The notes: a model not told the origin generated them from the sequence alone. Shown: positions 25,205 through 35,614, counted from the first letter of the stretch. The stretch: DNA of 64,000 nucleotides from Flavobacterium sp. (GCA_014379405.1 JACMLU010000025.1:186001-250000), one strand, 5' to 3'. Numbers and translations: made by a program.

Positions 25205-25945
25205 TTAGTTTTTGGGTAATTTTTTAAAAGCCACATTTTTTTCTATTAAAAAGTCCATTATTTTTAATAGGTTGGGGTTATTTAATACATTTTTCGAATT
25301 CGGATCATCATCACAAAAATCGAGGAAAAGATCGATTTCTTCTGGTTTTAATGCTAAAGTTTTCTTGAAAAAATCGGAATCTAAATTACTGTTGACAAGA
25401 GTTTTGAATTCCATTTCAGGAATTTCCTTTCTTTTTTCTTTTTCTTTTTTAAAAATTCCCAAAATCATACTACCAATTCGTATTAAGTCAGCACTGTTGA
25501 CTAAAGTACCATCATAAACTCCCAATGGCTTCGGATTCTGTGCCGCTTTTTCCAATACTAATTGATCTACTTTTCCTTGTTCATAAGTTTTGTCCTTACT
25601 CAATTTTATAGTTGGCATTTTGAATACTACAACTTCATCCAATTCTTCCGTTTTTTTGATAAGTTTAATGACCAAATTGGTGTTCTGAAAGTCAACTTCT
25701 TTTATGGTTATTGTTTTGTATTCATAGTTTTTTGATATAAAAATAATTTCATCTCCCACTTTCGCAAAGATTGAAAAAACGCCCGAATTATTGGTAATTG
25801 TAGTGCCTTTAGAAACTAAATTTGCTATTTCTATTCCCTCTAAAGGAAAATCATTAAACATAACAGTTGCTTTTATTTTTCCTGTTTGCGAATGCAAAAA
25901 TTGCGACGAAATAAAAAAACATGTCAGGAGTAATTTATATTTCAT
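25205..25945 (-). CDS. Secreted carboxypeptidase-regulatory-like domain protein
   Basis: 246 residues: a signal peptide (MKYKLLLTCFFISSQFLHSQ), a beta-sandwich of the CarboxypepD_reg-like type (about 22-95, with GIEIANLVSKGTTITNNSG), then a charged helical part without known motifs. Such proteins are common in the flavobacterial envelope; the function is unknown. It is transcribed alone, convergent with the atp operon. Confidence 0.8.
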   Translation of the reverse strand: MKYKLLLTCFFISSQFLHSQTGKIKATVMFNDFPLEGIEIANLVSKGTTITNNSGVFSIFAKVGDEIIFISKNYEYKTITIKEVDFQNTNLVIKLIKKTEELDEVVVFKMPTIKLSKDKTYEQGKVDQLVLEKAAQNPKPLGVYDGTLVNSADLIRIGSMILGIFKKEKEKRKEIPEMEFKTLVNSNLDSDFFKKTLALKPEEIDLFLDFCDDDPNSKNVLNNPNLLKIMDFLIEKNVAFKKLPKN

Positions 25946-26084
25946 AGGCTTAATTTAGTGAAGTACTTCTATGCTAAAAAGCACTTTTACAATTATTAAG
26001 CAACAATAGTAGTGAGTTTTTCTTATGAATATAAAATACTTGTGATAGTATTAACAAATTTTGATGCTTTATTTATTACTACGA

Positions 26085-27260
26085 TTATTTATTTTTATCC
26101 AAATAGCGATACATTTCTGACGCAGCCAATAAATAGGCTCCAACCCCAAAATCGGCAGTAGAATTAGCGTTAACTTGTTGTCCGGGAATGGCTCTTTCGC
26201 CAATGGGTTGCACATATCCAACAGTTCCATCTTTTTGGAGTGCCACTTTTGCTAGGTAGTTCCAACTCTTGGTTGCTACTGGTAAAAAGGTTTTTTTGTC
26301 TAATATTCCATTATTGATTCCCCATAAATAGCCATAGGTAAAAAAGGCGGTTCCACTGGTTTCAGGACCTGGTGTATGCTGTGGATCGAGCATACTTCTT
26401 GTCCAATATCCGTCAGGTTGTTGGGCTTCTTTTATCGAATTGGCCAAGAGCTTGTAGCGAGTTATAAATTCTTTTCGGATTTTGGAATCTTTGGGTAAAT
26501 CCTGAATTACTTTGGCCAAAGCCGCAAAAACCCATCCATCACCTCTGGACCAAAAGTCTTTTTTTCCATTTAAGCTTTTATGTTTTGGATACACATATTT
26601 AGTATCTCTAAAATACAAATGAGCTTCTTCGTCATACATAATGCTATTGGCGTAGCTAAAATACTCTTGGAGTTTTTTCAAATAGAGTTCGTTTTCGGTA
26701 ACCTTGTACAATTTGGTCATAACGGGCATTACCATATACAGTCCATCAGCCCACCACCAATAATCGTTGGCATTGGTGCTCATTTGGTATTCCATTACTT
26801 CGCGGGCACGTTTTATTTTTTCAAAATCTTTTTGCCCTTCCAAGTTGTAAATATCAATATAGGTTTGAAAACAAATTTGCCAATCGCCAAATAACACATA
26901 GTCTTTTGTTTCTCCATAATTGTATTTCCAATCTGATTTGGTATCGGATTGGGCTCCTTTGTATTTGTTTTTTTCGGCCCAAGCTTTCGAATAATCTAAA
27001 TATTCTTGTTTTCCTGTTACTTTATAGGCTTCGATATTTCCGGTATGATAGGCTGCAGGATGCCAAAAAGCACTGGCTGGAATTGGGTGGTTTTGTTGCC
27101 AAGATTGATTTACTTGGTTGATGATGTCCAAAACATTTTGTTTGGTTTCTAATATCCTCTCGTTGGAATTTAATGTCACTTTTTGATTTAAACTACAAGA
27201 GCAAACTAAAAACAAGATTAGACAAAGGCTTATGATGCGTACTAGTTTAGTTGTTTTCAT
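26085..27260 (-). CDS. Glycoside hydrolase family 88/105 lipoprotein (unsaturated uronyl hydrolase-like)
   Basis: 391 residues from the ATG at 27260, which is 2 bp after the stop of the preceding gene; a longer frame from 27386 lies inside that gene and is rejected. The lipobox is FLVCSC. The (alpha/alpha)6-barrel shows WWWADGLYMVMPVMTKL, FWSRGDGWVFAALAKV and PETSGTAFFTYGYLWGI, the motifs of YteR/GH105 and GH88 enzymes that remove 4,5-unsaturated uronic acids made by polysaccharide lyases. It is coupled to the propeller protein upstream, which supports a lyase-then-hydrolase pair. The exact substrate is unknown. Confidence 0.87.
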   Translation of the reverse strand: MKTTKLVRIISLCLILFLVCSCSLNQKVTLNSNERILETKQNVLDIINQVNQSWQQNHPIPASAFWHPAAYHTGNIEAYKVTGKQEYLDYSKAWAEKNKYKGAQSDTKSDWKYNYGETKDYVLFGDWQICFQTYIDIYNLEGQKDFEKIKRAREVMEYQMSTNANDYWWWADGLYMVMPVMTKLYKVTENELYLKKLQEYFSYANSIMYDEEAHLYFRDTKYVYPKHKSLNGKKDFWSRGDGWVFAALAKVIQDLPKDSKIRKEFITRYKLLANSIKEAQQPDGYWTRSMLDPQHTPGPETSGTAFFTYGYLWGINNGILDKKTFLPVATKSWNYLAKVALQKDGTVGYVQPIGERAIPGQQVNANSTADFGVGAYLLAASEMYRYLDKNK

Positions 27261-27262
27261 TA

Positions 27263-28570
27263 TTATTTTGGTAATTGATTTATTTCTAACACTTGTATCA
27301 TTGTAGGTTCCGTCTTGGCAAGTCCTTCGCCATCTATTTGATTGACGTCTTGAACAAAAATATGCAGTTTGTTTTTCTTGTCCCAAAGCGAAATGTCATA
27401 ATTGGGTTCCCATTCTCCTACTGAACTAGTGGTTAAATCCATCACTTTCCAAGAGTTGACTTCATTTAGATTGGTATAAGCAATTGCAATTTTATTGTCT
27501 CTTTCTTTGTCTCGAAAAAGAAGATACAAATAGCGATTCTTTCCTTCTTCCTTAATCAACAGATCGGGTCTAGAAATCGGAATTTGTTTGGTGCCTCCAC
27601 CTCCCAAATAGAAAGGCGTGAGTCGGAAAGCGGTATTGGTTTTTTTCCAAATACCATTTTCCAAATACACTATTTGAAATTGCGGAATAGTATTTTCGCT
27701 CCAATAACTGGCGATATAGGGATTTCCTTTGGCATCAGTCGTCATGGCCGTTTGATTGATTAAACTGCTTTTTTCCGGAATTTTCCAAGCCAATTCAGCC
27801 GAAGCAACCGTTATGGGCAAGGTGTATTTTTCTCCATTCGATTTTTCCCAACTTAAGCCACCATCTTTAGAACGAGCGTAACACAAATCGTGGTTGGTGG
27901 ACACGTCCCAACTTTCTCTCCAAACCCAGGAAAGATGAATCACACCTTGTTGATCCATTTTGGCTTGCCAATAAGCGCTTCTGCTGTCTTCGCCGTTTAA
28001 TAAATTAGTTTGCAATTGTGACCACTTCTTGTCTTTTAGATTATAGGAATTGATGACCATATTCCCTCTGCCTGAAGAACCTGAACGATAGAAAAACAAC
28101 AAATTCCCGTTGGGCTGATTATAAAATTCAGGATATGTAACTTTTTGTTCGGAAATACCAGTCATCGATTCTTCGTTACCCAAATCCATACTTAAAGGCA
28201 ATTTGCTTTTGGCATAGCGGAGCTTGGTGTTGTGATGATCCCAACTTACATGCAAATAACCTTCTCCATCCACGGCAATGCTAATGCTGTTGTGGGCATC
28301 TTTTACATTTCCTTTGTAAACTGTTTTAATCGTTTGCCAATTGGTACTGTTTAATTTTCTTTTCCCTAAAACCAATGTCCCATCGGCATCATAATAAGCA
28401 ATGAATTGAAAATTTTTAAAACTTGTTAAAGCGTTTTTTCTAAACTTGACGGTATTAACAGAATTATTGCTCCAGCCATAACCAACAGGAGTTTCCACAT
28501 TATTTTTTGTAGCACAAGCAAATAAGCTTAGTATACATAATCCACAAATAAAACTTTTATAAATATTCAT
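27263..28570 (-). CDS. BNR_4 seven-bladed propeller lipoprotein (polysaccharide-lyase-like)
   Basis: 435 residues with a lipobox (LSLFAC, Cys about 19). The motif DAHNSISIAVDGEGYLHVSWDHHNTKLRYAKS (split in blades, about residues 91-122) is characteristic of the BNR_4 proteins that include ulvan lyases PL24/PL25, the rhamnose-glucuronate lyases and GH145-like proteins; paired histidines in this region act in catalysis in the lyases. It is translationally linked (2-bp gap) to the GH88/105 gene, so it is probably the enzyme that creates the unsaturated uronic acid. Family is firm, activity inferred. Confidence 0.8.
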   Translation of the reverse strand: MNIYKSFICGLCILSLFACATKNNVETPVGYGWSNNSVNTVKFRKNALTSFKNFQFIAYYDADGTLVLGKRKLNSTNWQTIKTVYKGNVKDAHNSISIAVDGEGYLHVSWDHHNTKLRYAKSKLPLSMDLGNEESMTGISEQKVTYPEFYNQPNGNLLFFYRSGSSGRGNMVINSYNLKDKKWSQLQTNLLNGEDSRSAYWQAKMDQQGVIHLSWVWRESWDVSTNHDLCYARSKDGGLSWEKSNGEKYTLPITVASAELAWKIPEKSSLINQTAMTTDAKGNPYIASYWSENTIPQFQIVYLENGIWKKTNTAFRLTPFYLGGGGTKQIPISRPDLLIKEEGKNRYLYLLFRDKERDNKIAIAYTNLNEVNSWKVMDLTTSSVGEWEPNYDISLWDKKNKLHIFVQDVNQIDGEGLAKTEPTMIQVLEINQLPK

Positions 28571-28866
28571 CGAACTCTTCTCCTTTGATTTGTAATTAGA
28601 ACTAAAATTGAATGGTTACAATTTAGTGCTTTAAATTCATTTGACAGAAAGTAAAAATAAAAGATTTTATAGATGATACTACTCAAAACACACCAGTTTT
28701 TGTATTTATAAACGAAATTCTTATTTTTTTTCATTGCAATCCATAAAATTTATGGTTTCACAAATATATGCAGATAGCTGTTTCGAGCTCGTTTATTTGA
28801 ATCAATAAAATCAGCATTAAACCAAAGAAATGGTTATTTTTGTCTTTAAAATTAATAGACATACTC

Positions 28867-30330
28867 TTGGGATTATATAAAAACCTTTTCAAACAAACTG
28901 CTATATACGGACTCGCAACGGTTTTGCCTCGAATGCTGAGTTTTTTTCTGGTACGATTGTACACATCGAAATTACCCACAGCCGAATATGGTGAAATGAC
29001 CATTGTACTTTCTTGGATGGTATTTTTCAACGTGATTTTGTCCTACGGAATGGAAACTGCATTTTTCCGTTTTTATAATTCCGAAGCAGACAAGAAAAAC
29101 GTAATTGCCACTTCTACGATATCTATATTTTGGTCCACCATTTTTTTTCTTTTTGGAGCCTTAATTTTCAGAGAATCGTTGGCTTCTTACGCCAAGGTCG
29201 ATGTGCAATATATTACTTATTCAATTTGGATTTTAGCACTTGATGCTTTGGTAATTATACCGTTTTCTAAACTTCGAGCCAACCAACGTCCAATGAAGTA
29301 TGCTGCTATCAAGATAGGAAACGTTATGGTCAACTTGATTCTCAACATTTTCTTTTTGGTTTATTTACCTCAATTGGCTACGGATAATCCGCATTCATTC
29401 GCCGATAATCTATATATTGAAAATAACGAAATTGGTTATATTTTTATTGCTAATTTGCTGGCGAGTTTGCTGACATTAGTAGTGCTTTCGCCCAATTACT
29501 TCAATTTAGATAGAAGATTCGATAAACTTATGTGGAAAAAAATGATGCAATACGGCTTGCCAATTCTGGTGGCTGGAATTGCCTTTGCTGTCAACGAGCA
29601 TTTCGACAAAATTTTATTGGGTTATTTACTTCCGGAAAACATTGCCAAATCTGAAGTTGGAGCATATTCCGCTTGTTACAAACTTGGATTGTTTATGGTT
29701 CTGTTTGCCACGGCTTTCCGTTTAGGTATTGAGCCTTTCTTTTTTAGTCATTCTGGCAACGAAAACGCACCACAGACCTACGCCGTTATCACCAAGTACT
29801 TCGTGATATTAGGTTCGTTGATTTTATTGGGTGTTATCGTTTTTGCCGACATTTTAAAATTGATGTTACTCGACAATGAATCCTATTGGGAAGCGATGAA
29901 AGTGGTGCCATTAATTATTTTGGCCAATTTCTTTTTGGGAATTTACAACAACCTTTCGGTTTGGTATAAATTGACCGACAAAACTCAAATTGGCGCTTAT
30001 ATTTCTATTGTTGGAGCCATTTTAACCTTGATTTTAAATTATGTATTAATTCCAAAATACAGTTATTTTGGTTCAGCAATTGCCACTATCGTAGCTTATG
30101 GAAGTATGATGATTATTTCTTATGTGCTTGGAAACAAGTATTACCCAATTCCTTATGATATGGAGAAAATTGGTGGTTATTTGGGCTTGTCCATCCTGTT
30201 TTCTATCATTTCTTTCTATGTTTTCCGTGAAAATTATTTCGTTGGAATCCCGTTATTAATTGGGTTCATGTATTTTGTGTATCACAACGAGAAAGAAACG
30301 ATTCTAGGCATCTTAAAACGAAAAAAATAA
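28867..30330 (+). CDS. Polysaccharide flippase (Wzx/MATE-like)
   Basis: 487 residues, about 12-14 transmembrane helices, starting [20 protein letters not shown], typical of flavobacterial oligosaccharide flippases of the MVF/MATE superfamily. The frame is open to a TTG at 28840, but a -7 box (TATTTTTG, 28835-28842) overlaps that codon, so the TTG at 28867 is preferred; no ATG is available. It should move lipid-linked sugars across the cytoplasmic membrane. The dut gene follows at 41 bp. Confidence 0.85.
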   Translation: MGLYKNLFKQTAIYGLATVLPRMLSFFLVRLYTSKLPTAEYGEMTIVLSWMVFFNVILSYGMETAFFRFYNSEADKKNVIATSTISIFWSTIFFLFGALIFRESLASYAKVDVQYITYSIWILALDALVIIPFSKLRANQRPMKYAAIKIGNVMVNLILNIFFLVYLPQLATDNPHSFADNLYIENNEIGYIFIANLLASLLTLVVLSPNYFNLDRRFDKLMWKKMMQYGLPILVAGIAFAVNEHFDKILLGYLLPENIAKSEVGAYSACYKLGLFMVLFATAFRLGIEPFFFSHSGNENAPQTYAVITKYFVILGSLILLGVIVFADILKLMLLDNESYWEAMKVVPLIILANFFLGIYNNLSVWYKLTDKTQIGAYISIVGAILTLILNYVLIPKYSYFGSAIATIVAYGSMMIISYVLGNKYYPIPYDMEKIGGYLGLSILFSIISFYVFRENYFVGIPLLIGFMYFVYHNEKETILGILKRKK

Positions 30331-30370
30331 GACAGGTTGCAACCGGTCTCTACAAAAACAAAACATAAAA

Positions 30371-30805
30371 ATGAAAATCAACATCATCAACAAATCGCAA
30401 CACGACTTGCCTAACTACGAAACCATAGCTTCGGCAGGAATGGATTTGCGCGCCAATCTAACCGAATCGATAACCTTGAAACCATTGGAAAGAACCATCG
30501 TAAAAACAGGTCTTTTTATTGAATTGCCAATAGGTTATGAAGCACAAGTTCGACCAAGAAGCGGTTTGGCTGCCAAAAAAGGAATAACAGTACTTAATTC
30601 ACCGGGAACGGTTGATGCGGATTACCGGGGAGAAATTGGAGTGATTTTGGTAAATTTATCCAATGAAGTATTCGTTGTCGAAAATGGAGAACGCATTGCC
30701 CAACTCATCATCGCGAAACACGAAAGAGCCGATTGGATTGAAGTTCAGGAATTGTCCGAAACATCAAGAGGAGAAGGTGGTTTTGGGAGTACAGGTGTAA
30801 AATAA
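30371..30805 (+). CDS. dut: Deoxyuridine 5'-triphosphate nucleotidohydrolase
   Basis: 144 residues with the five dUTPase motifs: AGMDLRA (I), [11 protein letters not shown] (II), [11 protein letters not shown] (III), GERIAQLII (IV) and C-terminal [10 protein letters not shown] (V). It hydrolyses dUTP to dUMP, keeping uracil out of DNA. Confidence 0.97.
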   Translation: MKINIINKSQHDLPNYETIASAGMDLRANLTESITLKPLERTIVKTGLFIELPIGYEAQVRPRSGLAAKKGITVLNSPGTVDADYRGEIGVILVNLSNEVFVVENGERIAQLIIAKHERADWIEVQELSETSRGEGGFGSTGVK

Positions 30806-30886
30806 AAATTTAATAATTTAAAGATTCAATGATTGAATGATTTTTTAATCTTTCAATTTTTCAATTTCTTAATCTCTCAATAAAAT

Positions 30887-31897
30887 ATGAAAATAATAGT
30901 ACCAATGGCTGGACGTGGATCCAGATTAAGACCTCACACATTAACCATTCCTAAACCATTAATTCCAATTGCTGGGAAACCAATCGTACACCGTTTGGTC
31001 GAAGATATAGCAGGAGTTTTGAATCAGGATATTGAAGAAATTGCTTTTATCATTCACGAAAGTTTTGGCAAAAAAGTAGAAGAAGACTTAATCGCCATTG
31101 CCGAAAAATTAGGTTCAAAAGGAACCATTTATTACCAAAACGAAGCATTGGGAACAGGTCACGCCATTATGTGTGCCAAAGATTCTTTGAGCGGACCAGC
31201 GGTTATTGCGTATGCTGATACCTTGATTCGTGCCGATTTCGATTTGGATCAAAATGCTGACAGCGTTATTTGGGTTAAAAAAGTAGATAAACCAGAAGCT
31301 TTTGGTGTGGTCAACCTGAACGAAGCCAATCAAATCATTGAGTTGGTTGAAAAACCAAAAGAATTTGTTTCGGACCTTGCCGTTATCGGAATTTATTATT
31401 TTAAAGATGTTGCCGTTTTGAAAAATGAATTGCAATTTGTTTTAGACAACAACATCATCAACGGTGGCGAATATCAAATTAACGACGGAATCAAGCAAAT
31501 GATGGCTAAAGGCATGATTTTTGTACCTGGAGAAGTCGCCGAGTGGATGGATTGCGGAAACAAAGACGTTACGGTTGAAACCAATTCCAGAATGTTGGGA
31601 TTTTTACATCAAGACGGAGAAGGTTTAGTTGCCAATAATGTGAAATTAGAAAATTCAACTATTATTCCTCCTTGTTATATTGGGGAAGATGTGGTTTTAA
31701 TTAATGCAACAGTTGGTCCAAATGTATCTTTAGGAAAAGGCTGTCATGTAAGTAATAGTTCTATAAAAAACAGTTTGGTGCAAACGCATTCGCATATTAA
31801 AAATGCCAATTTAGACAACGCAATGATAGGAAGTCACGCAAGTTTTGACGGTAATTTTACCAGCATCAGCATTGGCGATTATTCGGTGTTGGAGTAA
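30887..31897 (+). CDS. Sugar-1-phosphate nucleotidyltransferase with left-handed beta-helix
   Basis: 336 residues. The N-terminal Rossmann-like domain has IVPMAGRGSRLRPHTLTIPKPLIPI, the nucleotide- and metal-binding loop of NTP-transferases, and EVAEWMDCGNK near 220; the C-terminus (about 250-336) has hexapeptide repeats (left-handed beta-helix). It makes an NDP-sugar for surface polysaccharide; whether glucose, mannose or another sugar phosphate is used cannot be decided here. The neighbouring flippase fits that role. Confidence 0.9.
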   Translation: MKIIVPMAGRGSRLRPHTLTIPKPLIPIAGKPIVHRLVEDIAGVLNQDIEEIAFIIHESFGKKVEEDLIAIAEKLGSKGTIYYQNEALGTGHAIMCAKDSLSGPAVIAYADTLIRADFDLDQNADSVIWVKKVDKPEAFGVVNLNEANQIIELVEKPKEFVSDLAVIGIYYFKDVAVLKNELQFVLDNNIINGGEYQINDGIKQMMAKGMIFVPGEVAEWMDCGNKDVTVETNSRMLGFLHQDGEGLVANNVKLENSTIIPPCYIGEDVVLINATVGPNVSLGKGCHVSNSSIKNSLVQTHSHIKNANLDNAMIGSHASFDGNFTSISIGDYSVLE

Positions 31898-31943
31898 TAA
31901 AGATGTATTAATTCCGGTTGAAAATATAAAGCTATTTACTTTT

Positions 31944-32036
31944 AAACCATTAAGAAATTAAGGCTCATTATGAATAAAAACTTAATTTTCTTAATTTCTT
32001 AATGGTTTGAAAAAAGCAACGGATTTTAATCCGTTG
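31944..32036. repeat. Two inverted repeats upstream of the TPR gene
   Basis: The first is a perfect 19-bp inverted repeat: AAACCATTAAGAAATTAAG at 31944-31962 and its complement at 31990-32008. It is followed by a 20-bp palindrome CAACGGATT-TT-AATCCGTTG (32017-32036). The first recurs in variant form at 53166-53232. These look like dispersed REP-type repeats, perhaps also ending the upstream transcript. Confidence 0.75.
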
Positions 32037-32060
32037 ATTGTAATATTTGAAAAAATACAA

Positions 32061-33410
32061 ATGAAAAAAACGGTTTTATTCTTTTTATTCTTGGTTTTGC
32101 TTTGCAATTCAGTTTCGCTATTTGCGCAAACCGAACCCGAGGAAATCAAGCCAGAAACCGACAAGTTCGAAGATTATTTTTATGAATCCTTAAAGCAAAA
32201 AGGAATCGAAAATTATGACAAAGCCATTACGGCATTGGAACAATGTTTGAAATTAAAACCGAATGATGCCGTCATTTATTCCGAAATGGGGAAGAATTAT
32301 TTAGCCCTAAAAAATTATGAACAAGCTTATACTTCATTCGAAAAAGCTACACAAATTGACCCTAAAAACAAATGGTTTTGGGTGGGAATGTACGAGGTGA
32401 GTTATGAAACCAAAAATTACAATCAAGCCCTGATCTCGGTTAATAAATTGATTGAGTTTGATCCCATTTATAAAGAAGATTTGATGGAGCTTTACATAAA
32501 CACGCAACAATTTGATAAAGCTCTCGTTCTAATCAATGAGCTGAATGAGACGATTGGAAAAACCGACAGAAGGGATGCTTATAAAATGCAAATTTTATCC
32601 CAGGGGAAATTTCAAAATGGTGAAATAGAGAATTTAAACCTTCAAATTGACAAAAATCCAAAAGAAGAATCCAATTACGTCACTCTGATTCGATTGTATT
32701 TGGATAATGGAGACGCCAAAAAAGCATTCGAAATTACCAAAAAATTGTCGGAAGCAATTCCAAATTCGGCGTGGGCGCAAGTGGGAATGTTCAAGTATTA
32801 TTTAGACAATAAAGAAAATGAGAAAGCCATAAACTCAATGAATATTGTTTTGACAAGTCCCGAAATAGATTCTTCGGTAAAGCATCGAATGCTAAACGAG
32901 TTTTTGATTTTTGTAACCAAGAATCCGCAATACGGACCTGATTTGGAGAAAGCAATTGCCTATTTTGACAAAGACCCAAACATCAATGTAGCCAAGGAAA
33001 TTGGGAAATATTTCCATAATAAAAAACAATGGGATAAAGCCATTCACTATTATGAATTAACTTTAAAAAACAGTTCTGGCGAATATGTCGAAACTAATTT
33101 GCTCTTGCTTCAAGCCTATGTTGAAACCAAACAATTTGATTTGGTAGCCAAAAAAGCAACTACATTGGTAGAAACATATCCTACCCAACCCCAGTTTTAT
33201 TACTATTCGGGAATGGCAAACAATCAATTACAGCAATTCAAGAAGGCAAAGGAAATGCTCGAAATGGGTTTGGATTATCTGGTTGATGATCAGCCGTTGG
33301 AAATCAATTTCAACATTCAATTGGGCGAATCTTACAACGGATTGGGCGATTTCAAGAAAAAAGAAGAGTATTTTTCTAAAGCCAATCAATTATTAAAAAA
33401 TAAAAAATAA
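32061..33410 (+). CDS. Secreted tetratricopeptide repeat protein
   Basis: 449 residues from ATG 32061; a longer frame from 32007 would translate the REP palindrome and is rejected. Signal peptide MKKTVLFFLFLVLLCNSVSLFAQ, then about eleven TPR units (residues 45-440), for example YEQAYTSFEKATQIDPKNKW. TPR arrays bind other proteins; this one faces the periplasm. It lies 8 bp before the DUF4292 lipoprotein and 0.8 kb before the M23 gene, in an apparent envelope operon. Confidence 0.87.
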   Translation: MKKTVLFFLFLVLLCNSVSLFAQTEPEEIKPETDKFEDYFYESLKQKGIENYDKAITALEQCLKLKPNDAVIYSEMGKNYLALKNYEQAYTSFEKATQIDPKNKWFWVGMYEVSYETKNYNQALISVNKLIEFDPIYKEDLMELYINTQQFDKALVLINELNETIGKTDRRDAYKMQILSQGKFQNGEIENLNLQIDKNPKEESNYVTLIRLYLDNGDAKKAFEITKKLSEAIPNSAWAQVGMFKYYLDNKENEKAINSMNIVLTSPEIDSSVKHRMLNEFLIFVTKNPQYGPDLEKAIAYFDKDPNINVAKEIGKYFHNKKQWDKAIHYYELTLKNSSGEYVETNLLLLQAYVETKQFDLVAKKATTLVETYPTQPQFYYYSGMANNQLQQFKKAKEMLEMGLDYLVDDQPLEINFNIQLGESYNGLGDFKKKEEYFSKANQLLKNKK

Positions 33411-33418
33411 CAATTCAA

Positions 33419-34213
33419 ATGAAGAGATTCTTAGCAATAGTGGTACTTGTTTTTTTGGTGTGTTTCAGCTCACTGACGTTGGTGTCCTGCAAATCAAAAT
33501 CGGTTGTGGTGGAAACCAATAAGACGACGACCCGAATGACAGCCAATAAAATTATAGAAAACTACTACAACAATAAAATTGATTTTTCGACATTATATAT
33601 AAAATCGAATGTTCAATATTCAGATGACAAGCAAACACAGAATGTTACCGCCGAGATAAAAATCAAGAAAGATGAACAGATTTTGGTGAGCGTTCGGTTT
33701 TTGGGAATCACGATGGCCAAAGCTTCAATTACGCCAACATCGGTAAGCTATTACGAGAAAATGGGAGGCAGTTATTTTGAAGGCGATTTCAGCACCTTAA
33801 GCCAATGGTTGGGTACGGATTTGGATTACAATAAAATTCAAAACCTGTTGTTGGGTCGCGCAATTGATGATTTGAATAAAGGAAAATACGCAGAGTCATT
33901 TACGGATCAAGTTTATAAATTAGAGAATGAATCGACGAGTAATTTCAAGAAATCCTTTTATTTTGATGCCAATACCTTTTTGTTGAACAAACAGGAAATA
34001 GCTCAAACAGCCAAAGGTAGAATGATTGAAGTGGGATATTCTAATAACTCAGTTTATACAGCAGGAACATTGCCTTTGAAGGTGCTAATCAATGCAATTC
34101 AAGAAAAAGGGAAAACCCAAATTAAATTTGAATACAACACCATTACGTTTGATGAAAAACTTTCTTTCCCTTATAGTGTTCCAGATGGTTATAAAAGAAT
34201 TATAATTAAGTAA
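33419..34213 (+). CDS. DUF4292 lipoprotein
   Basis: 264 residues with a lipobox (LTLVSC, Cys 24). The body matches DUF4292, a fold related to lipoprotein carriers LolA/LolB, with ISVRFLGITMAKASITPTSVSYYEK-type strands. It is conserved in Bacteroidota between a TPR gene and an M23 gene, as here, suggesting a role in outer-membrane lipoprotein or envelope assembly; this is an inference. Confidence 0.87.
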   Translation: MKRFLAIVVLVFLVCFSSLTLVSCKSKSVVVETNKTTTRMTANKIIENYYNNKIDFSTLYIKSNVQYSDDKQTQNVTAEIKIKKDEQILVSVRFLGITMAKASITPTSVSYYEKMGGSYFEGDFSTLSQWLGTDLDYNKIQNLLLGRAIDDLNKGKYAESFTDQVYKLENESTSNFKKSFYFDANTFLLNKQEIAQTAKGRMIEVGYSNNSVYTAGTLPLKVLINAIQEKGKTQIKFEYNTITFDEKLSFPYSVPDGYKRIIIK

Positions 34214-34236
34214 ATTTGCACAAACTTATTTTAAAT

Positions 34237-35538
34237 ATGCCAAAATTTCTCCTAAGCCTGATATTTGTATGCTTGACTTCACTATCGTGGAGCCAGGATT
34301 CCCAGCAAGAAAAACTAGAAGCACGTAAAGCCCAAATTCAAAGAGAAATTAGGGAAAACGAAGAGCTGTTAAGATCGGTCAAGAAAAAAGAAAAATCGGC
34401 GGTGCACGTTATTGTGATTCAGGCCAATAAAATAAAACTGAAAGAAAAGTTGATTAACACCACCGAAAGGCAAGCGAAGTTGTTGAGCAATGATATGTAC
34501 ATCAATCAATTGAAAATAAACAAACTCAAAAGAGAATTGGAAGTGCTTAAGGGAGATTATGCAGAGATGATTGTAAAATCGTATAAAAGCCGCTCCGAGC
34601 AAAGCAGGGCAATGTTTATTTTGTCTTCAGAGAATTTTCTCCAAGCCTATAAAAGAGCTCAGTATATGAAACAATATACCAGTTACAGGAAAATGCAAGG
34701 TGTTGAAATAAGTTCAAAATCGAAACAACTTGTTGATTATAATGGGAAACTGGATGTTCAAAAAACGGCCAAGAAAAAATTGATTGCCGAAAACGAAAAA
34801 GAACGATTGTCATTGTTAAAGGAAAAGAACGAACAACAAAAAGTAATCAATTCCATCAAAAAAGACAAGAATAAAATTGCTGCCGACATCAAGAAAAAAC
34901 AACAGGAAGCAAGAGCCATTGAAAAACAAATTGATCGTTTGATTAGAGCGGCCATTGCCGAAGCAAACAGAAAAGCAGCAGCAGAAGCCGCTATGAAAAA
35001 AGCTGAAGCTAGTAAGAAGGTTGGAGAAACAAAAGAAGAAACAAAAACACGAGCCAAAGCCATTGCCTCTTCTGCACCAGCAGTTTCTTCATCCAAAATA
35101 GTATTGACTCCCGAAGCCAAAATAGTTGCCGATAATTTCAAGGCAAACAGAGGTCGACTGCCTTTCCCTGTAGAAAAAGGTTTTATTTCTTTAGGATTTG
35201 GAGATCAGCCTCATCCTGTTTTTCCACATGTAAGAACTCACAACAGCGGTGTGGAAATCACAACAGAACAAGGAGCCAATGCCAGAGCTGTATTTGATGG
35301 CGAAGTGACCAGTGTTATGGTGTTGTCTCCCGTGAATAAAGCGGTAATGATTCAGCATGGGGATTATTTTACGGTATATCAGGGTTTAAGTTCGGTAAGC
35401 GTAAGCAAAGGCGATAAAGTAAGCCGAAAAGAAGTTATAGGTAAGGTAAGAACCAGCGGTGAAGGGAAAACAGTAATTAAATTCCTGATTCTTCAGAACA
35501 CGACTTATAATAATCCAGCCAGCTGGTTGTCGATGTAA
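34237..35538 (+). CDS. EnvC-like murein hydrolase activator (M23 family)
   Basis: 433 residues. A signal peptide (MPKFLLSLIFVCLTSLSWS) is followed by long coiled coils (about 25-230), an Ala/Lys/Glu-rich linker, and a C-terminal LytM/M23 domain (about 300-430). The domain has RTHNSGVEITTEQGA where active enzymes have HxxxD, so the zinc ligands look incomplete, as in EnvC, which activates amidases rather than cutting peptidoglycan. A TTG start at 34216 overlaps a -7 box (TAAATTTG, 34211-34218), so ATG 34237 is chosen. A terminator follows. Confidence 0.87.
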   Translation: MPKFLLSLIFVCLTSLSWSQDSQQEKLEARKAQIQREIRENEELLRSVKKKEKSAVHVIVIQANKIKLKEKLINTTERQAKLLSNDMYINQLKINKLKRELEVLKGDYAEMIVKSYKSRSEQSRAMFILSSENFLQAYKRAQYMKQYTSYRKMQGVEISSKSKQLVDYNGKLDVQKTAKKKLIAENEKERLSLLKEKNEQQKVINSIKKDKNKIAADIKKKQQEARAIEKQIDRLIRAAIAEANRKAAAEAAMKKAEASKKVGETKEETKTRAKAIASSAPAVSSSKIVLTPEAKIVADNFKANRGRLPFPVEKGFISLGFGDQPHPVFPHVRTHNSGVEITTEQGANARAVFDGEVTSVMVLSPVNKAVMIQHGDYFTVYQGLSSVSVSKGDKVSRKEVIGKVRTSGEGKTVIKFLILQNTTYNNPASWLSM

Positions 35539-35562
35539 AAATTGAATTTAGAACAAATAACA

Positions 35563-35595
35563 AACCCGACAGTTTTCAAAAAGCTGTCGGGTTTT
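35563..35595. terminator. Bidirectional terminator between the EnvC-like and transglutaminase genes
   Basis: AACCCGACAG (35563-35572) pairs with CTGTCGGGTT (35584-35593), with an 11-base loop and T residues after it; A residues precede it on the other side, so it can serve both convergent genes. Confidence 0.85.
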
Positions 35596-35614
35596 GTATT
35601 ATTAAGTGTTTTGT

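Noticed and set aside
27261..27386. 42-residue extension of the GH88/105 gene
   Set aside because: It lies in the end of the propeller gene and would hide the lipoprotein signal that begins at 27260.
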